Source: DASSTY01 sp035760645 (lineage in GTDB: Bacteria; Gemmatimonadota; Gemmatimonadetes; Gemmatimonadales; GWC2-71-9). From it: 46,882 nt of DNA. Below, piece by piece: positions 18,101 to 25,186 of this stretch (positions within the stretch are counted from its first letter, which is position 1; every line of letters starts with the position of its first letter). The stretch covers positions 1-46,882 of the forward strand of contig DASTSO010000120.1 of the NCBI GenBank assembly GCA_035760645.1, read 5' to 3'. The notes beneath the pieces are model-generated. The model had not been told where the DNA came from. It searched no databases and worked only from the letters and a program-made list of their open reading frames with translations. The position numbers were made by a program, and so were the translations under genes.

Positions 18101-18237
18101 CGGTCCACGGCGGGCGCGAGTCGCCGCGGGCCTTCAGCGCGCTCGCCGAGCTCGGCACCGCGCCGCGGGTGCGCTACCTGGCGCAGCGGCGGAATCCGAG
18201 CCCGCTCATGCGCCCCGCGCCCGGAGGGGCGGCGTGA
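15190..18237 (+). CDS. actB: ACIII subunit ActB, molybdopterin-oxidoreductase-like / Fe-S protein
   Basis: 1015 residues. A twin-arginine-like N terminus (SRRAFLELMGAALALAGASGC, about 30-50) also ends in a Cys, so Tat export with possible lipidation is likely. Residues about 60-750 resemble the molybdopterin oxidoreductase fold (VESHDGRPTKVEGNPDHP), which in ACIII carries no molybdenum cofactor. Residues about 755-1000 form a ferredoxin-like domain with CTGCSACVVACQAENNVP, CQHCEKAPCEYVCPV, CVGTRFCSNNCPYKVRRF and CTFCVQRI...CQQACPTEA, enough for the four Fe-S clusters known in ActB. The stop overlaps the GTG start of actC. Confidence 0.93.
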   Translation: MSGAHPQEDGHRPRGPEFPPGADQPPEGMSRRAFLELMGAALALAGASGCFRQPREKILPYVVQPELTPGVPRYYATAMELDGYATGLLVESHDGRPTKVEGNPDHPASIGAAGLWAQASVLGLYDPMRPRSLRRNGRRAAWGMLAQALAPAALAARAGARGAGLHLLLEPTGSPLTAALLARLRARFPDARVHWDAGGNAGGVYHGTALAFGRPLQPHYDFAAADVVVVLDADPFGAEPNALRWAREAASRRDPEARTGMSRVWVAEPTPTPTGMYADHRLRVRAGDVGALAMDLLAALVALGTSVTAARELAAALRARAAAGGDAPWNPAWVRGAAADLHAAAGRGIVIAGTHQPGDVQAAAHLLNHLLGNTGRTVWYTEPVLPEVADAARAAATAGAPTPPGAATLAQAIEAGAVDTLMILGGNPALTAPAELGLPRALARVRQVVQLAAYRDETTAAVGAGGDHWFVPAAHYLERWGDGRAWDGTPALVQPLVQPLHGGHDAAELVALLAGERSTVHELLRAEWRGRAGAAGFDGWWDAALRRGVCGTAAPRVAPPAARLETVAGMLDRLRPAPGGALEAVLRPDAKVHDGRFANNAWLQEMPAPLTTLSWDQAALVSPATARRLGLVSGDVVRLDVSGAAGGRALEVPVLVTPGQADDCLALPLGYGRRGEDERLARGVGVDGYALRTAATAASGIVPGVGLARTGAHRDLVLTQHHWSLLDRAEEIVPSAAEAGAQHATPPAPRRQLTIFQPVQPQGADQWAMTIDLARCTGCSACVVACQAENNVPVVGREEVGKGREMHWLRIDRYTRDGSDAADAADAAGSLDDPDFALQPMLCQHCEKAPCEYVCPVAATMHSADGLNEMIYNRCVGTRFCSNNCPYKVRRFNWFDYNGEVAATEALAKNPDVTVRGRGVMEKCTFCVQRIREHQIARELGQAPPPVLTACQQACPTEAIRFGSLTDPASPVHGGRESPRAFSALAELGTAPRVRYLAQRRNPSPLMRPAPGGAA

Positions 18238-19649
18238 GCCACGCGACCGTACTCGACGCGGCGCCGCCCCAGGCGCCGGTCCTCGCTCCCGGGCTGGACG
18301 CCGGCGCGATCGAGGAGCAGGTCCTCGCCGCCCCGCTCTGGGGCGCGACGCGCCCGCGCGGCGGGTGGTGGCTCCTCTTCCTCCTCTTCGGCTCGGGGGC
18401 GCTGCTGCTCGCCACCACCGTCACGATCACGGTGCTCAAGGGGATCGGGATGTGGGGCAACAACATCCCGGTCGCCTGGGCGTACGCGATCATCAACTTC
18501 GTCTGGTGGATCGGCATCGGGCACGCGGGGACGTTCATCTCCGCCTTCCTGCTCCTCCTCAACCAGCGCTGGCGCGCCTCGGTGAACCGCATCGCCGAGG
18601 CGATGACGATCTTCGCGCTCGTCAACGCCGGGCTCTTCCCGGTGCTGCACCTCGGGCGGCCGTGGTTCGCCTACTGGCTCCTGCCGTACCCGACCCGCAT
18701 GACGCTGTGGCCCCAGTACAAGAGCGCGCTTCCGTGGGACCTCGCGGCGATCTCGACCTACTTCACGGTGTCGCTCCTCTTCTGGTACCTGGGCATGGTG
18801 CCCGACCTCGCCACCGCGCGTGACCGGGCGCCGACGCTCCTCAAACGGCGCGTCTACGGCGTGCTCGCCCTGGGCTGGCGCGGCGCCGCGTCGCACTGGC
18901 ACCGCTACCGCGTCGTCTACCTCCTCCTCGCCGGCCTCGCCGCTCCGCTCGTCGTCTCGGTGCACAGCGTGGTGAGTCTCGACTTCGCCATCACCCAGCT
19001 GCCCGGCTGGCACTCGACGATCTTCCCGCCCTACTTCGTCATCGGCGCGCTCTACTCGGGGTTCGCGATGGTGCTGATCCTCCTGATCCCGGTGCGCCAC
19101 ACCTACCGGCTGCAGGGCGTCATCACCGAGCGGCACCTCGAGGCGCTCGGCACGATCCTGCTCGTCATGGGGTGGCTGATGGCCTACAGCTACGTCACCG
19201 AGTCGTTCATCGGCTGGTACTCGGGGAACGTCTTCGAGCGCTACGCCCTGCTCGTCGAGCGGCCGACGGGGCCGTACGCGGTCGTCTTCTGGGTGATGCT
19301 CGCCTGCAACTGCGTCACGCCGCAGCTCTTCTGGAGCCGGCGCCTGCGCCGCAGCGAGCCGGTCCTGTTCGGCGCCTCGCTCCTCATCCTCGTCGGGATG
19401 TGGCTCGAGCGCTTCACGATCATCGTCACCTCGCTCAACCGTGACTTCCTGCCGTCGAGCTGGCACCTCTACGTCCCCACCTGGGTGGACTGGAGCATCC
19501 TCGCCGGGAGCGTGGGCCTCTTCGGCACGCTCTTCCTCCTCTTCCTGCGCTACGTCCCGCTCGCCGCGGTGAGCGAGCTCAAGGAGCTGGCGCACGAGCT
19601 GCACGGCGCGCCACACGAGGCGCAGGCCGAGGAGGCCCGCCGTGCGTGA
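18234..19649 (+). CDS. actC: ACIII subunit ActC, NrfD/PsrC-like quinol-binding membrane protein
   Basis: 471-residue polytopic protein with about ten hydrophobic helices. Residues around GIGMWGNNIPVAWAYAIINF and WWIGIGHAGTFISAFLLLL are typical of NrfD-like subunits, which hold the quinol site and may take part in proton movement. The soluble N terminus is about 45 residues. GTG start overlapping the actB stop (GTGA), and the 3' end overlaps actD by eight bases, so the subunits are translationally coupled. Confidence 0.92.
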   Translation: MSHATVLDAAPPQAPVLAPGLDAGAIEEQVLAAPLWGATRPRGGWWLLFLLFGSGALLLATTVTITVLKGIGMWGNNIPVAWAYAIINFVWWIGIGHAGTFISAFLLLLNQRWRASVNRIAEAMTIFALVNAGLFPVLHLGRPWFAYWLLPYPTRMTLWPQYKSALPWDLAAISTYFTVSLLFWYLGMVPDLATARDRAPTLLKRRVYGVLALGWRGAASHWHRYRVVYLLLAGLAAPLVVSVHSVVSLDFAITQLPGWHSTIFPPYFVIGALYSGFAMVLILLIPVRHTYRLQGVITERHLEALGTILLVMGWLMAYSYVTESFIGWYSGNVFERYALLVERPTGPYAVVFWVMLACNCVTPQLFWSRRLRRSEPVLFGASLLILVGMWLERFTIIVTSLNRDFLPSSWHLYVPTWVDWSILAGSVGLFGTLFLLFLRYVPLAAVSELKELAHELHGAPHEAQAEEARRA

Positions 19650-20196
19650 GGGGCTCCTGGCCGAGTTCATGGAGCCCGGGGCGCTCGAGCGGGCACGCGC
19701 GGCGCTCCGGGCGCGGGGCTACGAGCGGCTCGAGGCGTACTCGCCCTACCCGCTCGAGGCGGCCTCGATCGGCTTCTCGCCGGTGGGCGGGCCGGCGCCG
19801 GGGCGGCTGCGCTCGCGGCTCACCGCGGTGGTCTTCCTCGGCGGGCTTCTCGGCGCGGTGGCGGCCTACCTCGTCCAGCTCTACGCCAACGTCTGGCACT
19901 ACCCGATGAACATCGGCGCGCGGCCGGTGCACGCGATCCCGGCGTTCATCGTGCCCTCGTTCGAGGGGATGGTGATCGGCGCGGCATTCGCCGGCTTCTT
20001 CGGGCTCCTGATCGCGCTCCGGCTACCCGAGCCGTGGCACCCGGTCTTCGACATCCCCGACTTCGAGCGCGCCACGCGCGACCGCTACTGGCTCGGCGTG
20101 GATCGGCGCGACCGCCACTTCGACTGGGACGCGACGGCGCGGCTCCTCGCCGAGGGCGGGCCGCTTCGCGTCGTGCGGCTGGAGGCCGAGGGATGA
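19642..20196 (+). CDS. actD: ACIII subunit ActD (DUF3341)
   Basis: 184-residue protein. A soluble N-terminal region (LLAEFMEPGALERARAALRARG) leads to YSPYPLEAA, the characteristic DUF3341 motif. Two transmembrane helices follow (about 60-80 and 105-130, including PSFEGMVIGAAFAGFFGLL), then a C-terminal segment with RYWLGVDRRD. In ACIII, ActD is a small peripheral/membrane subunit on the cytoplasmic side. GTG start inside the end of actC; its stop overlaps the actE start by four bases. Confidence 0.92.
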   Translation: MREGLLAEFMEPGALERARAALRARGYERLEAYSPYPLEAASIGFSPVGGPAPGRLRSRLTAVVFLGGLLGAVAAYLVQLYANVWHYPMNIGARPVHAIPAFIVPSFEGMVIGAAFAGFFGLLIALRLPEPWHPVFDIPDFERATRDRYWLGVDRRDRHFDWDATARLLAEGGPLRVVRLEAEG

Positions 20197-20774
20197 GGCG
20201 GGGCAGATGGCGTCCCGCGTCGCTCGGGCTCCTCGCCGCGCTGGCGGCGGCCTGCACCGTGGACAAGGGCTCCTGGGACCGCGCCCTCCAGCGGATGAAC
20301 AGCCAGCCGCGGGGGCATCCGTTCGGGGCGACGCCGGTCTTTCCCGACGGGAAGGTGATGCAGCGGCCGCCGGCCGGCACCGTGGCGCGCGACGCGGCAC
20401 GGCCGTCCGACACGGTGGCGCCGGCCGCCTACACCGCGGCGATGCTCGCCCGCGGGCGCTCGCGGTTCGACGTCTTCTGCGCCGCCTGCCACGGTCCGCT
20501 GGGTGACGGCGTGAGCGTGGTGGCGGCGAACATGCGGCCACCGCGGCCGCCGTCGCTGGTGACGCCGCCCATCAGCGCGCTCACGCCGGAGAGCGTCTAC
20601 GCGGTGATCACGCGCGGCTTCGGCCGGATGCCGCCGCTCGCGCCGTACCTCACGCCGGCGGAGCGATGGGCGGTGATCGGCTACCTGCGGGCGCTCCGGC
20701 TGAGCCGCGAGGTGGCGCTGGATACGCTCCCGCCCGCCCTCGCGGCCGAGGCGCGGCGGGCGCTGGAACGCTGA
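20193..20774 (+). CDS. actE: ACIII subunit ActE, monohaem cytochrome c lipoprotein
   Basis: 193 residues with a lipoprotein signal (ASLGLLAALAAACTVDKG, lipobox LAAAC). The mature part has one haem site, CAACHGPLGDG, and a GFGRMPPLAPYL segment that supplies the methionine axial ligand in class I cytochromes c. In ACIII this is the mobile or docked cytochrome that hands electrons on. Start ATG overlaps the actD stop (ATGA). Spacing to actF is 15 bases. Confidence 0.92.
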   Translation: MRRGRWRPASLGLLAALAAACTVDKGSWDRALQRMNSQPRGHPFGATPVFPDGKVMQRPPAGTVARDAARPSDTVAPAAYTAAMLARGRSRFDVFCAACHGPLGDGVSVVAANMRPPRPPSLVTPPISALTPESVYAVITRGFGRMPPLAPYLTPAERWAVIGYLRALRLSREVALDTLPPALAAEARRALER

Positions 20775-20789
20775 GGCGGGGAGGACGCG

Positions 20790-21923
20790 ATGCGAGGCGC
20801 GGGACGAACGGCGTTGATCGTGGGGGTGATCGGGGCGGGGCTGTGCGTCGTGGGCGTGCTGGTGGACCCCGCACGTCTGCTCGCCTCGTATCTCGTGGCC
20901 TACGCGGCGGTGGTGGCGCTCGTCGTCGGCGTGCTGCTCATGCGCATGATGGCCCCGCTCTGCGGGGCGACGTGGTTCGTCCCGTACCGGCGCGCGGCCG
21001 ACGCGACCGCCGCGACGCTCCCGCTCCTCGCGCTGCTCTTCCTGCCGATCGCCTTCGGGCTCGGGCGGCTCTACCCGTGGGCGCATCCGCTCGCCTCGCT
21101 GCCGCCGGCGCTGCGCGCGGCGGTGGCGCCGAAGCGGGCCTACCTCAACCCCGCCGCGTTCGTCGTGCGCGCGGCGATCTACCTCGTGCTCTGGAGCGCG
21201 GTGGCGCTCTGCCTCGGGCGCTGGGCACGGCGCCGCGACGGCGCCACGGAGCTCGCGCTCGCGCGGCGGCAGCGGGTGCTGAGCGCCGTCGCGCTGCCGG
21301 CGGTGGCGTTCGCGCTGAGCTTCGCCGCGTTCGACTGGCTGATGTCGCTCGCGCCGGCCTGGTCGTCGACGATCTTCGGCGTCTACTACTTCGCCGGCGG
21401 GATGATCGCCGCGCTCGCCTGGCTCGCGCTCGCGGCGGGGGAGGCGCCGGCGCCGACCCCTGCGCAGCAGCACGCGCTCGCGACGCTGCTCTTCGCGTTC
21501 GTCGTCTTCTGGGCCTACTGCGGCTTCTCGCAGTTCCTCATCATCTGGATCGGCGACGTGCCGGGCGAGGTGGCGTGGTACGTGCCGCGGCTCGCGGGCT
21601 CGTGGGGCGTGCTCGGCGGGATTCTCCTCGTGGGCGGCTTCGTGCTGCCGTTCCTGGCGCTCCTCTTCCGGGCCGTGAAGCGCGAGCGGCGCCGGCTCGC
21701 CGCCGTCGCGGTCTGGCTCCTCGCGCTGCACTGGCTCGACGTCTACTGGATGGTGCTACCGGCCTCGCACCCGGCGGGGTGGCCGCCGCACTGGCTCGAC
21801 CTCGCGGCGCTCGCGGCGGTGGGCGGGTTCACGCTCGCGCTGGCGGTGCGCCTCGGCGCGCGGCACGAGGCGCCGGCCGAGCCCGCGCGCCGGGCCGCGG
21901 GCGAGCGGCGGGAGGCGTCGTGA
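20790..21923 (+). CDS. actF: ACIII subunit ActF, NrfD-like membrane protein
   Basis: 377 residues with roughly ten hydrophobic segments, starting ALIVGVIGAGLCVVGVLVDP and including SLAPAWSSTIFGVYYFAGGM and FWAYCGFSQFLIIWIGDVPGE, a pattern typical of ActF. It is a second, diverged NrfD-type subunit that pairs with ActC in the ACIII membrane domain. ATG start with GGGAGG upstream. The 3' end overlaps the small downstream gene by four bases. No actG and no haem-copper oxidase follow in the window, so the terminal oxidase must be encoded elsewhere. Confidence 0.92.
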   Translation: MRGAGRTALIVGVIGAGLCVVGVLVDPARLLASYLVAYAAVVALVVGVLLMRMMAPLCGATWFVPYRRAADATAATLPLLALLFLPIAFGLGRLYPWAHPLASLPPALRAAVAPKRAYLNPAAFVVRAAIYLVLWSAVALCLGRWARRRDGATELALARRQRVLSAVALPAVAFALSFAAFDWLMSLAPAWSSTIFGVYYFAGGMIAALAWLALAAGEAPAPTPAQQHALATLLFAFVVFWAYCGFSQFLIIWIGDVPGEVAWYVPRLAGSWGVLGGILLVGGFVLPFLALLFRAVKRERRRLAAVAVWLLALHWLDVYWMVLPASHPAGWPPHWLDLAALAAVGGFTLALAVRLGARHEAPAEPARRAAGERREAS

Positions 21924-22297
21924 CGGCGCCGGCTCGGGTGCGGGTCCGGTCGGCGCGCGCGCCGAGCACGGCGCTCGCCGTGCTCGCGGCCGCGGGCGTG
22001 ATCGCGCTGCTCCTCCTCGCGTGGTGGCTTGCCGCGCGCCTCCTCCGCCCGGCGACCCTCGACGCCCCGGCCGCAGCCCCGTCCGCTTCCATGACCCCGG
22101 GCGCCGCGCTCACGCCGCTTCCCACCCGCCCGTCGCCCGCGGCGTGCCGGGACACCGTGCCGCCGCTGCCGCCCGTGCCCGATGCGGCCATCGCGCGGCA
22201 GACGCTCGAGGGCTACTCCTGGGTGGATCGGTCGCGCGGGGTCGTGCGCATCCCGATCGCGCGCGCGATGGAGCTCGTCGCCGCGGAGCAGCGATGA
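21920..22297 (+). CDS. small membrane-anchored protein of the ACIII operon
   Basis: 125 residues: a basic N terminus, one transmembrane helix (LAVLAAAGVIALLLLAWWLAARLL), a proline/alanine-rich linker, then a conserved-looking tail LEGYSWVDRSRGVVRIPIAR followed by AMELVAAEQR. From memory, the tail motif (Y-x-W-V-D-x-x-x-G-V-V-R-I-P-I-x-x-A-M-E-L) recurs in small proteins next to respiratory-complex and SCO/oxidase genes of many bacteria. It may aid assembly, but no function is established that I can name. GTG start overlapping the actF stop; its own stop overlaps the VKOR gene (ATGA). Confidence 0.75.
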   Translation: MTAPARVRVRSARAPSTALAVLAAAGVIALLLLAWWLAARLLRPATLDAPAAAPSASMTPGAALTPLPTRPSPAACRDTVPPLPPVPDAAIARQTLEGYSWVDRSRGVVRIPIARAMELVAAEQR

Positions 22298-22845
22298 CGG
22301 CGGAGCCCGCGGAGCCGGCGGGCGCGCCGCCCGGGTGGAGCTACAACCCGTCGTCGTGGCCCCAGCGGCTCCCGCTCATCGGGGTCGCGCTCGTGGGCCT
22401 CGGGATCGCCGGCTACCTCGCGCTCTACCAGTGGGGCGTCTTCGGCTCGGTGTTCGAGCCGTTCTTCGGCGACGGGAGCCGGCGCATCCTGCACTCGAGC
22501 GTCTCGCGCCTGCTGCCGATTCCCGACGCCGCGCTGGGCGCGCTGGGCTACGTGCTCGACGCGGTGAGCGGCGCCGTCGGCGGCGAGCGGCGCTGGCGCA
22601 CGCTGCCCTGGGTGGTGATCGTCTTCGGCGTCGCGGTGGGCCCGCTGGGGGCGGTGAGCATCCTGCTCGTCATCCTGCAGCCGGTGGCGTTCCACGCCTG
22701 GTGCACGCTCTGCCTGGCGTCGGCGGTGATCTCGGTGCTGATGATCGGTCCCGCGATGGACGAGCTCCTCGCCTCGCTCCAATACCTCGCGCGCGTGCGG
22801 CGTGAGGGCGGCTCGACCTGGCGCGCTTTCCGGGGCGGCGGCTGA
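22294..22845 (+). CDS. vitamin K epoxide reductase (VKOR)-family membrane protein
   Basis: 183 residues with four to five hydrophobic helices and the VKOR active-site motif WCTLC in FHAWCTLCLASAVISVLMI. VKOR proteins oxidise DsbA-like partners and pass electrons to quinone, supporting disulfide formation in the periplasm. The sequence also keeps LPIPDAALGALGYVLD, which matches the SxxxG(I/V)PxxxLGxxGY region. However, WCTLC holds the only cysteines, so the second (loop) pair that shuttles electrons in classical VKOR is missing. It is embedded in the ACIII operon, where cytochrome and Fe-S subunits need periplasmic thiol control; a direct link is inference. Confidence 0.8.
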   Translation: MTAEPAEPAGAPPGWSYNPSSWPQRLPLIGVALVGLGIAGYLALYQWGVFGSVFEPFFGDGSRRILHSSVSRLLPIPDAALGALGYVLDAVSGAVGGERRWRTLPWVVIVFGVAVGPLGAVSILLVILQPVAFHAWCTLCLASAVISVLMIGPAMDELLASLQYLARVRREGGSTWRAFRGGG

Positions 22846-23214
22846 ATGGCGGCCCACGCCGTGGTGGTCGCCCTCGGCCTCTGGCTGATGGCCTCGCCCG
22901 CGGTCCTCGGCCTCACGGGCGCGGCGCGCGTGGCCGCGCTCGTCGCCGGGCCGCTCATCGCCGCGCTCGGCGTGATCGCCCTGAGCGAGGTGACGCGCGG
23001 CGTGCGCTGGGCGAACGTCGTCCTCGGCGCGGCGCTCGCGCTCGCGGGGATCCTCGTCGCGCAGCCGTGGCCGGGGCACGTCAGCGCGGTCGCCGCCGGG
23101 CTCCTCACCGCGGCGCTCTCGCTCGCGCGGGGGCGGGTGACGGGGCGCTACGGGGGCGGGTGGCGCGCGGTGGTCGGGGGGGAGGAGGCGCCGCCGCGTG
23201 AGGCCGGCGGCTGA
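22846..23214 (+). CDS. SPW-type small integral membrane protein
   Basis: 122 residues with four hydrophobic helices: VVVALGLWLMASPAVLGL, a second ending in GVIAL, NVVLGAALALAGILV and AVAAGLLTAALSL. LWLMASPAVLG resembles the SPW-repeat motif (WLxxSPxxLG). The C-terminal 25 residues are hydrophilic. Function unknown. ATG immediately follows the VKOR stop, so it is probably the last gene of the ACIII operon. The 3' end and stop codon lie inside the left hairpin of repeat copy B, so the last few residues are encoded by the repeat. Confidence 0.7.
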   Translation: MAAHAVVVALGLWLMASPAVLGLTGAARVAALVAGPLIAALGVIALSEVTRGVRWANVVLGAALALAGILVAQPWPGHVSAVAAGLLTAALSLARGRVTGRYGGGWRAVVGGEEAPPREAGG

Positions 23215-23364
23215 AGGCGCCACTCGGTCGGAGGCCCCTAAAGGGCCCTGTGCGGGCGTGGGGTTCCGCTGGGAGAGCTCGGGCGCCGGAGAGCGCACGG
23301 CGCGTCGCTGCCTCGGAGAGCCCTTGAGGGCTCGCAGGCCGAGTGGCCCCTTCAGGGGCCGACC
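23202..23364. repeat. multi-hairpin interspersed repeat, copy B
   Basis: About 160 bases closely matching copy A (11184-11344) in its core (AGGCCCCTAAAGGGCCCTGT and GAGAGCCCTTGAGGGCTC) and orientation. The left end of B matches the reverse complement of the right end of A with only two differences over 28 bases. The right end of B equals the reverse complement of the left end of A over about 27 bases. The end hairpins thus come in two stem types (CCCC/GGGG and CGGC/GCCG) that have exchanged sides. The left arm includes the stop codon of the SPW-type gene. Confidence 0.85.
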
Positions 23365-23411
23365 GGCAGGGGCCGACCGGCAGGGGCCGGCCGACCAGGG
23401 GCCGACGCGCC
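23354..23411. repeat. 14-15-bp tandem repeat at the edge of repeat copy B
   Basis: Four head-to-tail units beginning AGGGGCC, the first two identical (AGGGGCCGACCGGC) and the next two 15 bases long. The first unit overlaps the right end of copy B, suggesting that the array grew by slippage from the repeat's terminal hairpin. It lies in the spacer before the ETF-QO gene. Confidence 0.7.
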
Positions 23412-23451
23412 CACGCGAGCCGCCCCGATCCCACCCCTCCCCGCCGCCGGG

Positions 23452-23457
23452 TATATT
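23452..23457 (+). promoter_or_regulatory. possible -10 element of the ETF-QO gene
   Basis: TATATT is the only AT-rich hexamer in the GC-rich spacer and lies 45 bases before the GTG start. No matching -35 is visible 16-18 bases upstream. Confidence 0.3.
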
Positions 23458-23502
23458 TCCGCGACTCGTTTTCCACAGCCGGAACCCCCAAGGAGCTCGC
23501 CC

Positions 23503-25170
23503 GTGGCCACGATTCTGCCCGTGAAGCACCAGCGGTCTCTCCCGCTCGACCAGCTCATCCTGACCGAGGCGCCCGGCGCGGAGGCGCTGGAGATGGACGT
23601 GCTCATCGTGGGCGCGGGGCCGGCCGGGCTGAGCTGCGCGATCGAGCTCGCGCGCCTCGCGCAGCGGAGCGCGGAGCAGGGCGGCTCCCTCGGCGAGCTG
23701 CAGATCGCGGTGCTCGACAAGGCGCCGGCGCTCGGCGAGGCGAGCCTCTCGGGCGCGGTGGTCAACCCGCGCGCCTTCCGCGAGCTCTTCCCCGAGCTCA
23801 CGGACAAGGACTTCCCCTTCCGCCAGCCGGTCGAGGGCGAGGCCGTCTACTTCCTCACCGAAGGGCGCGCGCAGCGGATCCCGACGCCGCCCACGATGCA
23901 GAACCACGGCTACTACACCGCCTCGATCTGCGAGATCGTCCGCTGGCTCGGCGAGCGCGCCGAGGCGCTCGGCGTCAACGTCTTCCCGGGCTTCCCGGTG
24001 GACGCGCTCTTCGTCGAGGGGCAGGCGGTGAAGGGGGTGCGCACCACGCCCGCGGGCCTCTCGCGCGAGGGCCAGCCCACCGGCGACTTCACGCCGCCCA
24101 CGGACGTCACCGCCCGGGTCACCCTCCTGGCCGACGGCACCCGCTCGCTCCTGGGTCAGGCGTGGCGCGAGTGGCAGGGGGTGCCGAGCGCCAATCCGCA
24201 GATCTACGCGCTCGGCGTGAAGGAGGTCTGGGAGGTGAAGCAGCCGCTCGACCGCGTGATCCACACGATGGGCTGGCCTCTGCCCAGCGACGCCTTCGGC
24301 GGCAGCTTCATGTACCCGCTGGGCCGGAACCAGGTGGCGCTCGGCCTCGTCGTCGGCCTCGACTACCGGAACGCGAAGCTCGACGTCCACCAGCTGCTGC
24401 AGCGGATGAAGCTGCATCCGGTCTTCCGGCCGCACCTCGAGGGCGGCACTCTCCTCGAGTGGGGCGCGAAGACGATCCCCGAGGGCGGCTGGTACGCCGT
24501 GCCCGAGCGGCGCTACGGCGACGGCGTCCTCCTCGCCGGCGACGCGGCGGGCTTCGTGGACGTGCCGTCGCTCAAGGGGATCCACTACGCGATGCAGAGC
24601 GGCATCTACGCCGCGCGCGCCATCTTCGCCGCGCTCGAGAAGGGCGACACGAGCGCCGGCGCGCTCGCCGAGTACGACCGGCTCGTGGACGCGAGCTTCA
24701 TCCGCGAGGATCTCTGGCGCACCCGCAACATGCGGCTCGCCTTCAAGGACGGCTTCTACCTGGGCGGGCTCAAGGCGGGGCTCATGACCGTCACGGGCGG
24801 CCGCTTCCCCGGCGGCCGGATCGCGATGCACGCGGACAACGAGGCGCCGCGCACCACCGCCGAGCCGCCCGCGCCGCCGGCCTTCCAGCCGGACGGGGTG
24901 CTCACCTTCTCGAAGCTCGACGCCGTGTTCAAGTCGAACAACGAGACGCGCGACACCATCCCCTCGCACCTCCTCGTCGGGCGCGACATCACGCCCGAGG
25001 TGGCGGAGTTCTACACCCATCTCTGCCCGGCGGGGGTGTACGAGATGGAGGAGGACGGTCGGCTGCGCGTCAACGCCCCCAACTGCGTCGACTGCAAGGC
25101 GACCGACGTCGTCGGCCCGCGCTGGACGCCCCGCGAGGGCGGGAGCGGGCCGAAGTACCGGCTGATGTGA
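23503..25170 (+). CDS. electron-transfer flavoprotein:ubiquinone oxidoreductase (ETF-QO)
   Basis: 555-residue membrane-associated flavoprotein that passes electrons from ETF (fatty-acid and amino-acid oxidation) to the quinone pool. It has the FAD motif DVLIVGAGPAGL (32-43), SLSGAVVNPRA, YPLGRNQVALGLVVGLDYRN, LLAGDAAGFVDVPSLKGIHYAM and the C-terminal Fe-S region CPAGVYE...NCVDCKATD. Three of the four cluster cysteines are present (Cys508, Cys528, Cys531), but the fourth position is Thr534, where classical ETF-QO has CKTCD. The cluster may be ligated differently or be a 3Fe type. Start is GTG with AAGGAG upstream. The preceding ACIII operon and this gene both serve quinone-linked respiration. 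No etfAB in the window. Confidence 0.92.
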   Translation: MATILPVKHQRSLPLDQLILTEAPGAEALEMDVLIVGAGPAGLSCAIELARLAQRSAEQGGSLGELQIAVLDKAPALGEASLSGAVVNPRAFRELFPELTDKDFPFRQPVEGEAVYFLTEGRAQRIPTPPTMQNHGYYTASICEIVRWLGERAEALGVNVFPGFPVDALFVEGQAVKGVRTTPAGLSREGQPTGDFTPPTDVTARVTLLADGTRSLLGQAWREWQGVPSANPQIYALGVKEVWEVKQPLDRVIHTMGWPLPSDAFGGSFMYPLGRNQVALGLVVGLDYRNAKLDVHQLLQRMKLHPVFRPHLEGGTLLEWGAKTIPEGGWYAVPERRYGDGVLLAGDAAGFVDVPSLKGIHYAMQSGIYAARAIFAALEKGDTSAGALAEYDRLVDASFIREDLWRTRNMRLAFKDGFYLGGLKAGLMTVTGGRFPGGRIAMHADNEAPRTTAEPPAPPAFQPDGVLTFSKLDAVFKSNNETRDTIPSHLLVGRDITPEVAEFYTHLCPAGVYEMEEDGRLRVNAPNCVDCKATDVVGPRWTPREGGSGPKYRLM

Positions 25171-25186
25171 GCGCGGGCCCGTCCTG

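Noticed and set aside
15534..18233. A plus-strand frame leading into actC that would make a 1371-residue protein
   Set aside because: It overlaps actB in another frame and has no recognisable content until the GTG at 18234, where ActC begins.
11184..23364. Composite transposon bounded by the two hairpin repeats
   Set aside because: No transposase or target-site duplication is visible, and the genes inside have the same composition as their surroundings; only a recombination history can be suggested.
23354..23411. CRISPR array
   Set aside because: The units are 14-15 bases and directly adjacent, without spacers, and no cas genes are present.
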